This document shows, in pieces, positions 1 to 9,598 of a stretch of DNA of 64,000 nucleotides (positions are counted from its first letter, which is position 1; every line of letters begins with the position of its first letter). Below the pieces are notes generated by a model. That model had not been told where the DNA came from. It worked only from the letters and a program-made list of their open reading frames with translations, and did no database searches. Position numbers and translations under genes: made by a program. Source of the stretch: CALEMW01 sp964343835 (GTDB lineage: Bacteria; Krumholzibacteriota; Krumholzibacteriia; LZORAL124-64-63); the NCBI GenBank assembly GCA_964343835.1, contig CAYFKR010000020.1, positions 1 through 64,000 on the forward strand, read 5' to 3'.

Positions 1-2
1 CT

Positions 3-1115
3 CTTGATGGGAGTGGCGAGCATGTAACTATACAGGCAGCTATGGATGTATGTGCGATTGGGGACACAATACTTGTAAAGAGTGGTCGCTATGACCAGTT
101 CGCTGACTGCCCCATAGGTCCGGACTATCAGGCGGTCGTTACAGTCAGTGTTGACAGTGTTGCCATCATCGGAGACAGTCGTGATGGTGTTGTCATCGGA
201 CCAGCTATTGGTGCTGGCGAGGATAGCCAGAGTGTAAATATCGTAACGAAACATGGTGTATTTGTAGAGCCAGGGATCTCATGGGTCGATATTCAGAACT
301 GCACAATAGAACATGTGAATGTTGGCGTACGGCTGTTGCCGGCGGGGTCTGTACGCGCGTGTACGCTGCGCTCAATTGGTCAGGTGTCGATCTACTCACA
401 GAATCCTACGGCAGAACAGGTGCCCCATAATGTGGCCGTTGTAGACTGTTCAATTATTGAGAGTATTAACGCGGAGGGAGTGCGTATACTCGGAGGGGTT
501 GGGGATTACGAGGGCGTCGCTATAGTCGAAAACCTGGTAGTACACTCAGCGGCTTCGGCAATTACTGGAACTCATGATAATATGGTAGCGCGTTTCATCC
601 AGGCGGCAGAGGTCGGCACTGGTATCCAGGTCGATGGACCTGGGGCTGCGCATATAAGTGATGTGGCAATATCACGGGCGGGGGTTGGCGGTATTGTCGC
701 AGGTACTGGCGGTGCAATTGATATGGTGTCGGTGCGCGTGGAAGAGTCAATAGATGTAGATGTACATGTGCTAGGGGGCGCACGTATTACTGCGGCTGCA
801 TGCTACTTTAGCGGCGAGGGGTTGTATTCAACGATAATGATTTGGGGCGGCATAGCAGACATCCGCCGATCAGACGTGTTGAATGCTGCTAGTGGGCTCG
901 CGGTGTGGGTTGTTGATCATGGGGGTCCGGACGGCGTGATAAACATGCCGGAAAACTGGTGGGGGGTGACAGATGAGCAGGAAGTGTCATCGCTCATCCA
1001 TGATGCGTACGATGATCCAGGCCTTGTTGTGCACGTTCAGTATAGTCCAATATTGGATTCTTCAGTTGGGCAGGAGAAGAGGACTATGGGTGGTGTCAAG
1101 GCCATGTATCGATAA
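3..1115 (+). CDS. Parallel beta-helix (right-handed) surface protein, 5' end missing
   Basis: The reading frame is open from base 3 with no stop, and the first residues (LDGSGEHVTIQAAMD) match the usual DGSG-x-x-TIQAA entry into a pectate-lyase-like beta-helix. The true start and signal peptide therefore lie before the window, and the ATG at 42 is internal. The body has beta-helix rungs with no recognisable catalytic motif. Near the end is NWWGVTDEQE followed by a YSPIL segment, common at the end of such helices. The last ten residues, TMGGVKAMYR, fit a short tail shared with four proteins at 42056-46867. The gene is clearly poorer in G+C than the core genes downstream, which may mean transfer or relaxed codon use. 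Role unknown; probably exported and surface-exposed. Confidence 0.7.
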   Translation, partial: LDGSGEHVTIQAAMDVCAIGDTILVKSGRYDQFADCPIGPDYQAVVTVSVDSVAIIGDSRDGVVIGPAIGAGEDSQSVNIVTKHGVFVEPGISWVDIQNCTIEHVNVGVRLLPAGSVRACTLRSIGQVSIYSQNPTAEQVPHNVAVVDCSIIESINAEGVRILGGVGDYEGVAIVENLVVHSAASAITGTHDNMVARFIQAAEVGTGIQVDGPGAAHISDVAISRAGVGGIVAGTGGAIDMVSVRVEESIDVDVHVLGGARITAAACYFSGEGLYSTIMIWGGIADIRRSDVLNAASGLAVWVVDHGGPDGVINMPENWWGVTDEQEVSSLIHDAYDDPGLVVHVQYSPILDSSVGQEKRTMGGVKAMYR

Positions 1116-1132
1116 AGCTGTTGCCTATTGAA

Positions 1133-1155
1133 GGTTGCAGGGGGGGGCTGCAGCC
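1133..1155. terminator. Hairpin between convergent genes
   Basis: GGTTGCAG at 1133-1140 pairs with CTGCAGCC at 1148-1155 (one G-U pair) around an all-G loop. It sits exactly between the end of the beta-helix gene and the end of wecB, so it could stop transcription from both sides. There is no T-run. Confidence 0.4.
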
Positions 1156-2276
1156 TAGAGCAACAACCTCCGACACACCCCCAAAATCCTCCCCGCCGCC
1201 TCCCCATCCCCATAAGGATTCATCGCCCGCGCCATCTCCCCATAAGCCCCCTCATCCGTCAGCAACCGCGACGCCTCCGCCACGATCCTCTCCTCGTCCG
1301 TCCCCACCAGCTTCACCGTGCCGGCGGTCACGGCCTCGGGCCGTTCGGTGGTGTCGCGGGTCACGAGCACGGGCTTGCCCAGCGACGGCGCCTCCTCCTG
1401 CACTCCCCCCGAGTCGGTGAGGATCAGCGTGGAGCGGTCCATCATGCGGATGAACGGCAGGTAGGGCAGGGGATCGATCAGGTGCACGTTGGGCAGGTCT
1501 TCGAGCAGTTCGTGAACGGGCTTCTGCACGTTGGGGTTCAGGTGCACGGGGTAGACGAAGGCGTGGTCGGTGAACCGCTCGGCCAGGCGCGCGATGGCGC
1601 GGCAGAACGAGCGGAACCCCTCGCCGAAGTTCTCGCGGCGGTGGCCGGTGATCAGCACCAGGGGGGCGTCGCCGTCCACGATCGATGCATCCAGGCCCGG
1701 CACCTCGGGGGGCTCGGCGCGCACGCGATCGCGGGCGGTGAGCAGGGCGTCGATCACCGTGTTGCCCGTCACGTGTACGCGGTCGGCGGGCACGCCCTCC
1801 TTCAGCAGGTTGTCGCGGGAGGTCGCGGTGGGGGCGAAGTGCAGGTCGGTGATCCGGGAGGTCAGCACGCGGTTGGCCTCTTCCGGGAACGGCGATCGCA
1901 GGTTCCAGGTGCGCAGCCCGGCCTCCACGTGGCCCACCGGGATGTTGCGGTAGAACGCCGCGAGGGCGGCGCTGAAGACCGTCGTCGTATCGCCCTGCAC
2001 CAGCACCAGGTCGGGCTGGGCCAGGTCCAGGTAGCCGTCCACGCCGTCCACGGCGCGGGCGGTGAGGCCGGCCAGGGTCTGGTCGGGGCGCATGAGGTCC
2101 AGGTCCGCGTCGGGGACCACGCCGAACACCTCGAGCACCTGGTCCAGCATCTCGCGGTGCTGGGCCGTCACGCACACGTGGGGCTCCAGGTCGGGGTCGT
2201 CGCGCAGGGCCAGGATCACCGGGGCCATCTTGATGGCCTCGGGGCGGGTGCCGAACACCAGTGAGACGCGGGGCAT
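1155..2276 (-). CDS. wecB: UDP-N-acetylglucosamine 2-epimerase (non-hydrolysing)
   Basis: 373 residues, the usual length for the family. It interconverts UDP-GlcNAc and UDP-ManNAc in the cytoplasm for surface polysaccharide synthesis. Visible motifs are FGTRPEAIKMAP (residues 8-19), VQGDTTT (93-99), HVEAGLRT (117-124), PEEANR (131-136), VTGNTVIDAL (169-178) and TGHRRENFG near 213, all hallmarks of the two-Rossmann WecB fold. The ATG is preceded by GGAGGA with good spacing. It is divergent from alaS and convergent with the partial beta-helix gene. No polysaccharide cluster lies beside it in this window, so the final product cannot be stated. Confidence 0.93.
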   Translation of the reverse strand: MPRVSLVFGTRPEAIKMAPVILALRDDPDLEPHVCVTAQHREMLDQVLEVFGVVPDADLDLMRPDQTLAGLTARAVDGVDGYLDLAQPDLVLVQGDTTTVFSAALAAFYRNIPVGHVEAGLRTWNLRSPFPEEANRVLTSRITDLHFAPTATSRDNLLKEGVPADRVHVTGNTVIDALLTARDRVRAEPPEVPGLDASIVDGDAPLVLITGHRRENFGEGFRSFCRAIARLAERFTDHAFVYPVHLNPNVQKPVHELLEDLPNVHLIDPLPYLPFIRMMDRSTLILTDSGGVQEEAPSLGKPVLVTRDTTERPEAVTAGTVKLVGTDEERIVAEASRLLTDEGAYGEMARAMNPYGDGEAAGRILGVCRRLLL

Positions 2277-2295
2277 CGGGTCCTCCGGGGGCGTG

Positions 2296-2324
2296 TTGAT
2301 TTCGCGTGCGGTCGCGCTTACAAT
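2296..2324 (+). promoter_or_regulatory. Sigma-70-type promoter for alaS
   Basis: TTGATT at 2296-2301 and TACAAT at 2319-2324 are separated by 17 bases, close to the ideal -35/-10 arrangement. It faces alaS and would give a leader of about 85 nt. Confidence 0.6.
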
Positions 2325-2417
2325 AGCCGCTGTCGCATCGACAGACCAGTCTGGATCCCACGACGCCGCGGCCGAGGCCGCGGCTTTTCAGGACGCCGTC
2401 CTTCCGGAGGAAAGCCG

Positions 2418-5054
2418 TTGAACGCCAAGGAGATCCGCTCCCGCTTCCTGGACTTCTTCGCCCAGCGTGGCCACACCGTGGTGGCCTCGAGCTCGCTGGT
2501 GCCCGAGGACGACCCCACCCTGATCTTCACCAACGCCGGCATGAACCAGTTCAAGGCCGTGTTCGTGGGCAAGGAGAAGCGCGACTACGTGCGCGCCGCC
2601 AGCTGCCAGAAGTGCATGCGCGTGAGCGGCAAGCACAACGACCTGGAGGAGGTGGGCCGCGACGCCCGTCACCACACCTTCTTCGAGATGCTCGGCAACT
2701 GGTCCTTCGGCGACTACGCCAAGCGCGAGTCCATCGAGTGGGGCTGGGAGTTCCTGACCAAGGAGATGGGCCTCGATACCTCCAACATCTGGATCTCGGT
2801 CTACAAGGACGACGACGAGTCCTTCGACCTCTGGCGCGACGTGGTGGGCGTGCCCGAGGACCGCATCAAGCGCCTGGGCGACCTGGACAAGGGCGACGAG
2901 GAGAACTTCTGGTCCATGGGCGACGTCGGCCCCTGCGGCCCCTGCACAGAGATCCACGTGGACCAAGGTGCCGACATGGCCTGCGACCATCCCGACGGCT
3001 GCGCCCTCGGGGTCTGCGACTGCGACCGCTGGCTCGAGATCTGGAACCACGTCTTCATGGAGTTCGAGGGCAACCTCGCCAAGCTGCCCATGCTCAGCGT
3101 CGACACCGGCATGGGCCTCGAGCGCCTGGTGGCCGTGTGCCAGGGCGTGCGCTCCAACTTCCTGAGCGACCTGTTCACGCCCCTGACCGACTTCATGGTC
3201 AACATGACCCGTCGCGAGCCCGAGGGCGAGGACCGCATCTCCATGCAGATCATCGCCGACCACGCCCGCGCCGTGACCTTCGCCGTGTGCGACGGCGCCG
3301 CCCCCGGCAACGACGGCCGCGGCTACGTGGTGCGCCGCATCCTGCGCCGCGCCGCCCGCGCCGGCCGCCGCCTCGACCTCAAGGAGCCCTTCCTGTGGAA
3401 GGTGGCCATGGTCGTCATCCGCGAGATGGGCGAGGCCTACCCCGAACTGCTCGAGAACCAGGAGCGCATCCTCAAGACCATCCGTCGCGAGGAGGAGCGC
3501 TTCAACCTGACCCTCGACCGCGGTCTGCAGGTCTACCAGGAGATGAAGGACGCCGCCGACGGCGCCATCTCCGGCGAGGACGCCTTCAAGCTCCACGACA
3601 CCTTCGGCTTCCCCCTGGACCTCACCCGCGTGATGGCCGAGGAGGACGGGCTGACCGTGGACGAGGAGGGGTTCAACGCCTGCATGGAGAAGCAGCGCGC
3701 CGCCAGCTCCAAGGAGCGATCGTTCATGGCCGGCGTGGGCGACTGGATCGCCCTGGGCGACGACGACCCCGCCGCCTTCCGCGCCACGTTCACCGGCTAC
3801 CTGGCCGTCTCCGGCACGACCCGCGTCGTCGGCCTGCGCGCCGCCGGCGAGGGCACGTCCCAGCTCCTGTTCGCCGAGACCCCCTTCTACGCCGAGGCCG
3901 GCGGCCAGGTCGGCGACCGCGGCACCGTGAAGCTGGCCGACGGCTCCGAGCTGGAGGTCCTGACCACCGTGGGCGGCGAGAACGGCGCCCTGTCGGTGGT
4001 GGACGCCGACGCCGACAAGCTGGCGGCGGTCCTCCGCGAGGACCCCGACGTGGAACTGACGGTCTCGTCGGCCCGCGCCCACACCATGCGCCACCACACC
4101 GCCACCCACCTCCTGCACGCCGCCCTGCGCCGCGTGCTGGGCGACGGCGTGAGCCAGGCCGGTTCCGAGGTGGGCCCCGAGAAGCTGCGCTTCGACTTCC
4201 ACCACGACGCCGCCGTGACCGCCGAGGAGCAGGCCCGCGTGGAAGCCCTGGTCAACGCCGAGATCCTCGCCAACTCCGAAGTGATGGTGCACGACGACGT
4301 GCCCCTGGACGAGGCCCGCGAACGCGGCGCCATGGCCCTGTTCGGCGAGAAGTACGGCGATACGGTCCGGATGATCGAGATCCCCGGCACCACAGCCGAC
4401 TTCTCCCTGGAGCTCTGCGGCGGCACCCACGTGGCCCGCACCGGCGACATCGGCCCCTTCCGCATCATCAGCGAGGGCAGCAGCGCCGCCGGCGTGCGGC
4501 GCATCGAGGCAGTGGCCGGCGCGTCGGCCCAGTCGGTCATCGACGCCGACCGCATCCAGCTCGAAGCTCTGAAATCCCGCCTCCGAAAGGACGCGGACGT
4601 GGTGGAGCAGCTCGACGCCCTGATCGCCGAGCGCGACGCCCTCGCCAAGGAGCTCCAGGACACGAAGCGCGCTTCGGCCGCCGGAGGCCTGGACGACCTG
4701 CTGGCGGGCGCCGTCGACATCGGCGACCTGAAGCTGCTCTGCGCTCGCGTGGACGCCGACGGCCGCGACGCCCTCATGGAGCTGGGCGACCGCGCCCGCG
4801 ACCGCCTCGGCCGCGGCGTGGCTGTGCTGGCGGCCGAGTGGGAGGGCAAGGCCACCCTGCTGGTGACCGTCACCGCCGACCTGGTGTCCGACAAGACGCT
4901 CCACGCTGGCAACCTGGTCAAGGCCATCGCCGAGGCCGCGGGCGGCCGCGGCGGCGGCAAGCCCAACACGGCCCAGGCCGGCCTGCCCGGCTCCGAGGCC
5001 GTGACCGCGGCCCTGGAGGCCGCGCCGGGTCTGGTGCAGGAGCAGCTCGGCTGA
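2418..5054 (+). CDS. alaS: Alanyl-tRNA synthetase
   Basis: 878 residues, full length. It charges tRNA-Ala and edits mischarged Ser/Gly. The N-terminal class II catalytic core is recognisable from residue 1 (FTNAGMNQFK, then a motif 2 region around RHHTFFEMLGNWSFGDY). The editing domain carries HTATH at 560-564 and C667-GGT-H671, the zinc-binding residues of this domain. The C-Ala region ends with GGRGGGKPNTAQAG, as expected for oligomerising AlaS. The start is a TTG at 2418 with GGAGG immediately upstream; no ATG fits better. The next gene follows after 4 nt, so the two are probably co-transcribed. Confidence 0.97.
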   Translation: MNAKEIRSRFLDFFAQRGHTVVASSSLVPEDDPTLIFTNAGMNQFKAVFVGKEKRDYVRAASCQKCMRVSGKHNDLEEVGRDARHHTFFEMLGNWSFGDYAKRESIEWGWEFLTKEMGLDTSNIWISVYKDDDESFDLWRDVVGVPEDRIKRLGDLDKGDEENFWSMGDVGPCGPCTEIHVDQGADMACDHPDGCALGVCDCDRWLEIWNHVFMEFEGNLAKLPMLSVDTGMGLERLVAVCQGVRSNFLSDLFTPLTDFMVNMTRREPEGEDRISMQIIADHARAVTFAVCDGAAPGNDGRGYVVRRILRRAARAGRRLDLKEPFLWKVAMVVIREMGEAYPELLENQERILKTIRREEERFNLTLDRGLQVYQEMKDAADGAISGEDAFKLHDTFGFPLDLTRVMAEEDGLTVDEEGFNACMEKQRAASSKERSFMAGVGDWIALGDDDPAAFRATFTGYLAVSGTTRVVGLRAAGEGTSQLLFAETPFYAEAGGQVGDRGTVKLADGSELEVLTTVGGENGALSVVDADADKLAAVLREDPDVELTVSSARAHTMRHHTATHLLHAALRRVLGDGVSQAGSEVGPEKLRFDFHHDAAVTAEEQARVEALVNAEILANSEVMVHDDVPLDEARERGAMALFGEKYGDTVRMIEIPGTTADFSLELCGGTHVARTGDIGPFRIISEGSSAAGVRRIEAVAGASAQSVIDADRIQLEALKSRLRKDADVVEQLDALIAERDALAKELQDTKRASAAGGLDDLLAGAVDIGDLKLLCARVDADGRDALMELGDRARDRLGRGVAVLAAEWEGKATLLVTVTADLVSDKTLHAGNLVKAIAEAAGGRGGGKPNTAQAGLPGSEAVTAALEAAPGLVQEQLG

Positions 5055-5058
5055 TCCC

Positions 5059-6324
5059 ATGACTGATCGCCCTATCGAAACCGTCGCCCGCCTCTCCTCT
5101 CCGGAGGGGCGGGCGTTGGTTTCCGACCTGGCGGCGCTGGCTCCTGAAGAGGCGTCCGCGCCGGGCAGGCAGACAGCGCTGCGCAAGCGCTGGGACGCCG
5201 ACGAGGTCCGCCTCGCCCTTCGCCTCGCCGAGGCCCGCCGTCGCGCCCCCGACAAGTTCCCCGACGCCGACCGCCTGCTGTTCACTCCCGAGTTGCTGGA
5301 GCAGTCCACCGCCCACCCCGTGGCCGCCCACCGCGCCGCGCGCCTGGCGCCCCACGGTCGGGTGCTGGACCTGGGCTGCGGCGCCGGAGGCGACCTCACG
5401 CGCATGGCTCTGGCCGGGTCGCCGGTCGTCGGCGTGGAGCGCGACCCGCTGGCGGCGGCGCTGGCCCGCGCCAATCTCGCGGCCGTCGGGGTGCAGGGGG
5501 AGGTGCATGAGGGCGAGTTCCCCGGCACGGCGCTGCCGGACCACGACGTCCTCTTCGCCGACCCCGCCCGCCGCACCGGCCCCCGCGGTCCCGGCGGCAG
5601 CCGCCGCCTCACCGACCCCGCCGACCTCTCGCCCCGACCGTCCGACCTGCGCCCCCTGCTGGACCGCGCCCGCGCCTGGGCCGTGAAGTGGGGCCCGGGC
5701 CTGGATCTCACCACCGAAGCCATGACCGCACCGGGCGCCCTCCTCGAAGGCCTGTCCACAGATCGATGGTCCCTCGAACTCGTCTCCTGGAATGGCGGCG
5801 TGCGCGAGGCGGTGTTCCTGGGCGGGGAGGCGGCTCTCGACGGCCCCGCGGCCACCATCCTGACGGGCGCGGCTGACGCCGCCGAGACCTGGACGTACCA
5901 TGGCGACCCCACGGCCCCGCCCCCCGGCCTCACGCCCCCCGCCGACTGGCTCCTCGAACCCGACGGCGCCCTGCTCCGCGCCGGCCTCATGAACGCCTAT
6001 GCCCGCGAGCGCGGCCTTGGCCTGCTGGCCGAGGGCATCGCCTACCTCACGGCCGATGCACCGCCGCAGGATCCCGGCGTCCGCTCCTGGCGCCGCCTCG
6101 CCTCGACCCCCTGGTCCCGCCGCCGCGTCCAGGACCTCTGCGACGATCACGGCGCAGGCACCCTCGTCGTCAAGACCCGCGGCTTCCCCCAGCCGCCGGA
6201 GGAGGTGCGCCGCAGCCTGGAGCTGCGCGGCCATCGCACCCTTGTCCTGTTCCTCCATCGCGGCCATGATGGGCACCACGCCCACCTGTGCCTGCCTCCG
6301 GACTCCGAGGAGAAGCCCGCGTGA
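5059..6324 (+). CDS. Class I SAM-dependent methyltransferase with THUMP-like C-terminus
   Basis: 421 residues. The SAM-binding loop is VLDLGCGAGGD from residue 102, followed by the acidic motif GVERD. FADPARRTGPRG further on is the distinctive DPARR motif of the THUMP-like methyltransferase family, found mainly in Actinobacteria and Bacteroidota. The substrate is thought to be RNA but I know of no established target. It starts 4 nt after alaS and its TGA overlaps the GTG of the next gene, so it sits in the middle of a translationally coupled operon. The alaS link fits a tRNA-related role, by inference only. Confidence 0.8.
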   Translation: MTDRPIETVARLSSPEGRALVSDLAALAPEEASAPGRQTALRKRWDADEVRLALRLAEARRRAPDKFPDADRLLFTPELLEQSTAHPVAAHRAARLAPHGRVLDLGCGAGGDLTRMALAGSPVVGVERDPLAAALARANLAAVGVQGEVHEGEFPGTALPDHDVLFADPARRTGPRGPGGSRRLTDPADLSPRPSDLRPLLDRARAWAVKWGPGLDLTTEAMTAPGALLEGLSTDRWSLELVSWNGGVREAVFLGGEAALDGPAATILTGAADAAETWTYHGDPTAPPPGLTPPADWLLEPDGALLRAGLMNAYARERGLGLLAEGIAYLTADAPPQDPGVRSWRRLASTPWSRRRVQDLCDDHGAGTLVVKTRGFPQPPEEVRRSLELRGHRTLVLFLHRGHDGHHAHLCLPPDSEEKPA

Positions 6325-8093
6325 CCCAGCTCCACGCCCTCGACTGGACCATCATCGCCGTCTACGCCGTCGGCACCATCGCCCTCGGCATGGCGTTCCG
6401 CAGGCGCGCGTCGGTGTCGGGGGAGCAGTACTTCCTGGCCGGCCGCACGCTGCCGTGGTGGGTCGTGGGCACGAGCATGGTGGCCACCACCTTTGCCGCC
6501 GACACGCCCTTGGCCGTCACCGGCTTCATCCGCAACGACGGCATCTGGTACAACTGGTTCGGCTGGCACTACGTGCTGGCCCAGATCCTCGCCGTCTTCC
6601 TGTTCTCGCGCTTCTGGCGCCGGGCAGGCGTGCTCACGGACAACGAGCTCATCGAGCTGCGCTACAGCGGCAAGCCTGCCGCCGCGCTACGAGCCTTCAA
6701 GGCGGGCTACTTCTCCATCCTCTACAACCTGATCGTCATGGGCTGGGTGCTGCTGGGCCTGGGCACCGTGGCGGAAGCCGTGTTGGGCGTGCCGAAGGAG
6801 ACGGCCATCCCCGTGGGCGCCGCCCTGGCCCTGAGTTACGCCCTGCTGGCCGGGTTCTGGGGCGTCGTGGTGACGGACGTGATCCAGTTCGGCCTGGCGA
6901 TGTTCGGGGCGATCGCCCTGGCCGTGGGCGCCGTCGGAAAAGTGGGCGGCCTGGGCGCCCTGAAGGAGCGGCTCGCCGAGTCGCCCCTGTTCACCGACGG
7001 CACCCTCGCCATGATCCCCGGCGGCGACCTCGGCCTCGACTCGGACCTGCTGAAGTTCCTGATCTTCGTCACGATCATGTGGTGGGCCAGTCACAACGCC
7101 GACGGCGGCGGCTACCTGATCCAGCGCATGTCCGCCGCGAAGGACGAGCGCCACGCCCGGGGCGCCACCCTCTGGTTCGCCGTGGCCAACAACGCCCTGC
7201 GCTACTGGCCGTGGATCCTGGCGGCCCTCGCCTCGCTGGTGCTGGTGCCGGCCGTGCCGGAGGGCGCCACCGAGGAGGCCGCCTACCCCGTGCTCATGCG
7301 CGAGGTGCTGGGGCCGGGACTGCTGGGCGTGATGCTGGTGTCGTTCTTCGCCGCCTTCATGTCCACCATCGACACCCACCTGAACTGGGGCGCGAGTTAT
7401 CTCGTCAACGACATCTACCGGCGTTTCGTGAAGCCCGGAGCGGGGGAGAAGGAGACGGTCCTCGTCTCCAAGCTCTGCGTGGCCGGATTGATGGCCCTTG
7501 CCGTTCTGGTGGCCCTGTCGCTCACGTCCATCGGCAAGGCGTGGCTCTTCGTATGGGCCATGGGGGCGGGCATCGGACCGGTGCTGATCCTGCGCTGGTT
7601 CTGGTGGCGGTTGAATGCGTGGAGCGAGATCACGGCATTGGCGTCGTCGGTGGTGGTGGCGGCTGGGTTCGAGATCGCGTCGGCGATCCAGAGCGGCGCC
7701 GACTACCGCCTGTTCTCCACGCCCCTCGAGATCGCCGGCACGAGCCTGGGCACCCATCACAAGGCCCTGGTGCTGGTGCCGGTCACGGTGATCAGCTGGT
7801 TGATCGCGACGTTCGCGACGCGGCCGGTGGAATCCGAGCGTCTGGAGGCGTTCGTCCGCCGCGTGCGACCCGGTGGCTGGTGGGGACCGGTGGCCGCCGC
7901 GACAGCCGACGTGCGTCACGACGGCCTCGGCCCACGCACCGTGCGCGCCTGGCTGTCGGGCGTGGCCCTGGTCTACGGCCTCACCTTCGGCATCGGACAG
8001 GTGCTGATCGGGGACCCCGTGAAGGGCGCGGTGCTGCTGGCCCTGGCGGGCCTCGGCGGATTCGGGGTGTCGAGGGAGCTGGCGAAGGACTAG
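6321..8093 (+). CDS. Sodium:solute symporter (SSS family)
   Basis: About 590 residues with a dozen or more hydrophobic segments, typical of the sodium/solute symporter family in the inner membrane. The hallmark stretch FFAAFMSTIDTHLNWGASYL is present around the middle, as is the N-terminal AGRTLPWWVVGTSMVATTFAADTP region that contributes to the sodium and substrate sites. The substrate cannot be read from sequence. I chose the GTG at 6321, which overlaps the stop of the methyltransferase gene as GTGA and has GAGGAG upstream; an in-frame ATG at 6288 would lie inside the previous gene. It ends head-to-head with the histidine kinase, the two TAG stops sharing the palindrome CTAG at 8090-8093. 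Confidence 0.9.
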   Translation: MTQLHALDWTIIAVYAVGTIALGMAFRRRASVSGEQYFLAGRTLPWWVVGTSMVATTFAADTPLAVTGFIRNDGIWYNWFGWHYVLAQILAVFLFSRFWRRAGVLTDNELIELRYSGKPAAALRAFKAGYFSILYNLIVMGWVLLGLGTVAEAVLGVPKETAIPVGAALALSYALLAGFWGVVVTDVIQFGLAMFGAIALAVGAVGKVGGLGALKERLAESPLFTDGTLAMIPGGDLGLDSDLLKFLIFVTIMWWASHNADGGGYLIQRMSAAKDERHARGATLWFAVANNALRYWPWILAALASLVLVPAVPEGATEEAAYPVLMREVLGPGLLGVMLVSFFAAFMSTIDTHLNWGASYLVNDIYRRFVKPGAGEKETVLVSKLCVAGLMALAVLVALSLTSIGKAWLFVWAMGAGIGPVLILRWFWWRLNAWSEITALASSVVVAAGFEIASAIQSGADYRLFSTPLEIAGTSLGTHHKALVLVPVTVISWLIATFATRPVESERLEAFVRRVRPGGWWGPVAAATADVRHDGLGPRTVRAWLSGVALVYGLTFGIGQVLIGDPVKGAVLLALAGLGGFGVSRELAKD

Positions 8094-9595
8094 TCGCCGG
8101 ACGCGGCCGGGATCACGAACCGGAACGCCGCGCCGCCGTCGGTCCCGTTGGCGGCGAGGGTCAGCGTGCCGCCGTGGTTGGCCACGATGCGGTGGGCGAT
8201 GGCCAGGCCCAGGCCCGATCCCTTGCCCTTGTCGGTGCGGCTCTTGTCGGCGGTGTAGAAGCGCTCGAACACGTGGGGCGCGTCAGCGTCCGACACGCCG
8301 GCGCCGTCGTCGCGCACCGTCACCTCCACGCCCTCGTCCACCCGCTTCAGGTCCACCCACACGTGGCCGCCCTGCCGGTTGAACTTCACGGCGTTGTCGA
8401 TGAGGTTCTGCAGCACCTGCACCATGCGCAGCGGGTCGGCGTGGACCAGGGGCAGCTCGCCCTCCACGCCCATGTGCAGGCTCACGCCCCTCTGCTCGGC
8501 CTTCACCGATATGCGGTCCAGCACGTCGGCGGCCAATTCCTCCAGGGAGAACTCCTCGGGGCGGAACTCGGCCTGGCCGCTGTCGAGGCGGGTGAGCTCG
8601 AAGAGGCGCTCGATGAGTTCCTCGAGGTTGTCCAGGTTCGATGTGATGGTCTTGAGCTGTCGGTCGCGGGAGTCGGCGTCGAGGCGCTCCCAGCCCAGGG
8701 TGAACGACTCCACGTAGCTGCGCAGGGTGGCCATGGGCGTGCGCAGGTCGTGGGAGATGTTGGCCACCAGCTGGCTGCGGTACTCCTCCGATTGCTTCAG
8801 CTCGCCGATCACCGTGTTCAGACGGTCGGCCAGGCGATTGAAGTCGCGGGAGAGCTGGCCGATCTCGTCGGCGCCGGTCGCGCGGGCGCGGTGCTCGAAG
8901 TCGCCGTCGCGGAAACGGGCCATGTCCGTGGACAGGGTGCGCACGCGCTGGCTTACCCAGGTCAGCAGCACCAGCCCCACCACGAAGGCGTAGAACAGGA
9001 TCACCGCGGCGCCCACGGTCGTGCGGAAGCGGTTGTTCTCGTCGAACTCGCCGGCATAGGTGGTGAAGGGTCGGAACGAGTTGGTCAGCCAGCCTTCGGG
9101 AGGAGACAGGGTGTCGCCGTCGGCCTGCAGGGGGATCACCCGCTCCAGGCGGTTCACGTAGGCGCCCATGTCCGTGTGGTCGGGGTAGCGGGTGTAGTCC
9201 CAGTCGTCGCGGCTCATGGAGTCCAGGATGGCGGCGTTCACGGCGATGAGCTTGTCGGACAGGACGCTCCGCTCGGCGGTGGTGAACAGGAGCCTGCCGT
9301 CTGCTGCGTGGAGGGAGAGCTCGGAGTCGTAGGGGCGCAGGCGTTCGGTATAGGTCGCGAAGACCTCGGCCACGGCCGTCGAATCGGCCAGCATGGGAGT
9401 CAGCAACGCGGCCAGGCTGTCAGATTCCACGCCCTGGATCTCCTCGTACCACTCCTGCTCCCCGGGAGCCCACTTCACGCCGTAGAGTTCCTGGTCCACC
9501 CACCAGGTGTAACCCGCGAACACCAGAACCAGCAGCAGCAGGAACACCGCGGTGATCCTGAAGTGCAGGCTGGAGAGGACGAAGCGGGCGCTCAC
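8090..9595 (-). CDS. Membrane sensor histidine kinase (HAMP-HisKA-HATPase)
   Basis: 501 residues. Transmembrane segment 1 is at about 12-33 and segment 2 at about 193-214; between them lies an extracytoplasmic sensor of some 160 residues with no family I recognise. Then come HAMP (about 215-267), the phospho-accepting H282 in NISHDLRTP, the N box NLIDNAVKFN (397-406), G1 DDGAGV and G2 GKGSGLGLAIAH. All residues needed for kinase activity are present. It begins with GTG three bases after the response-regulator stop, so the pair is one operon. Signal unknown; the large external domain argues against a cytosolic PhoR-like input. Confidence 0.93.
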   Translation of the reverse strand: MSARFVLSSLHFRITAVFLLLLVLVFAGYTWWVDQELYGVKWAPGEQEWYEEIQGVESDSLAALLTPMLADSTAVAEVFATYTERLRPYDSELSLHAADGRLLFTTAERSVLSDKLIAVNAAILDSMSRDDWDYTRYPDHTDMGAYVNRLERVIPLQADGDTLSPPEGWLTNSFRPFTTYAGEFDENNRFRTTVGAAVILFYAFVVGLVLLTWVSQRVRTLSTDMARFRDGDFEHRARATGADEIGQLSRDFNRLADRLNTVIGELKQSEEYRSQLVANISHDLRTPMATLRSYVESFTLGWERLDADSRDRQLKTITSNLDNLEELIERLFELTRLDSGQAEFRPEEFSLEELAADVLDRISVKAEQRGVSLHMGVEGELPLVHADPLRMVQVLQNLIDNAVKFNRQGGHVWVDLKRVDEGVEVTVRDDGAGVSDADAPHVFERFYTADKSRTDKGKGSGLGLAIAHRIVANHGGTLTLAANGTDGGAAFRFVIPAASGD

Positions 9596-9598
9596 GCT

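Noticed and set aside
2388..5990. A 1200-codon open frame antisense to alaS
   Set aside because: alaS is unmistakable on the other strand; this frame has only low-complexity H/G/A/V runs and no motif.
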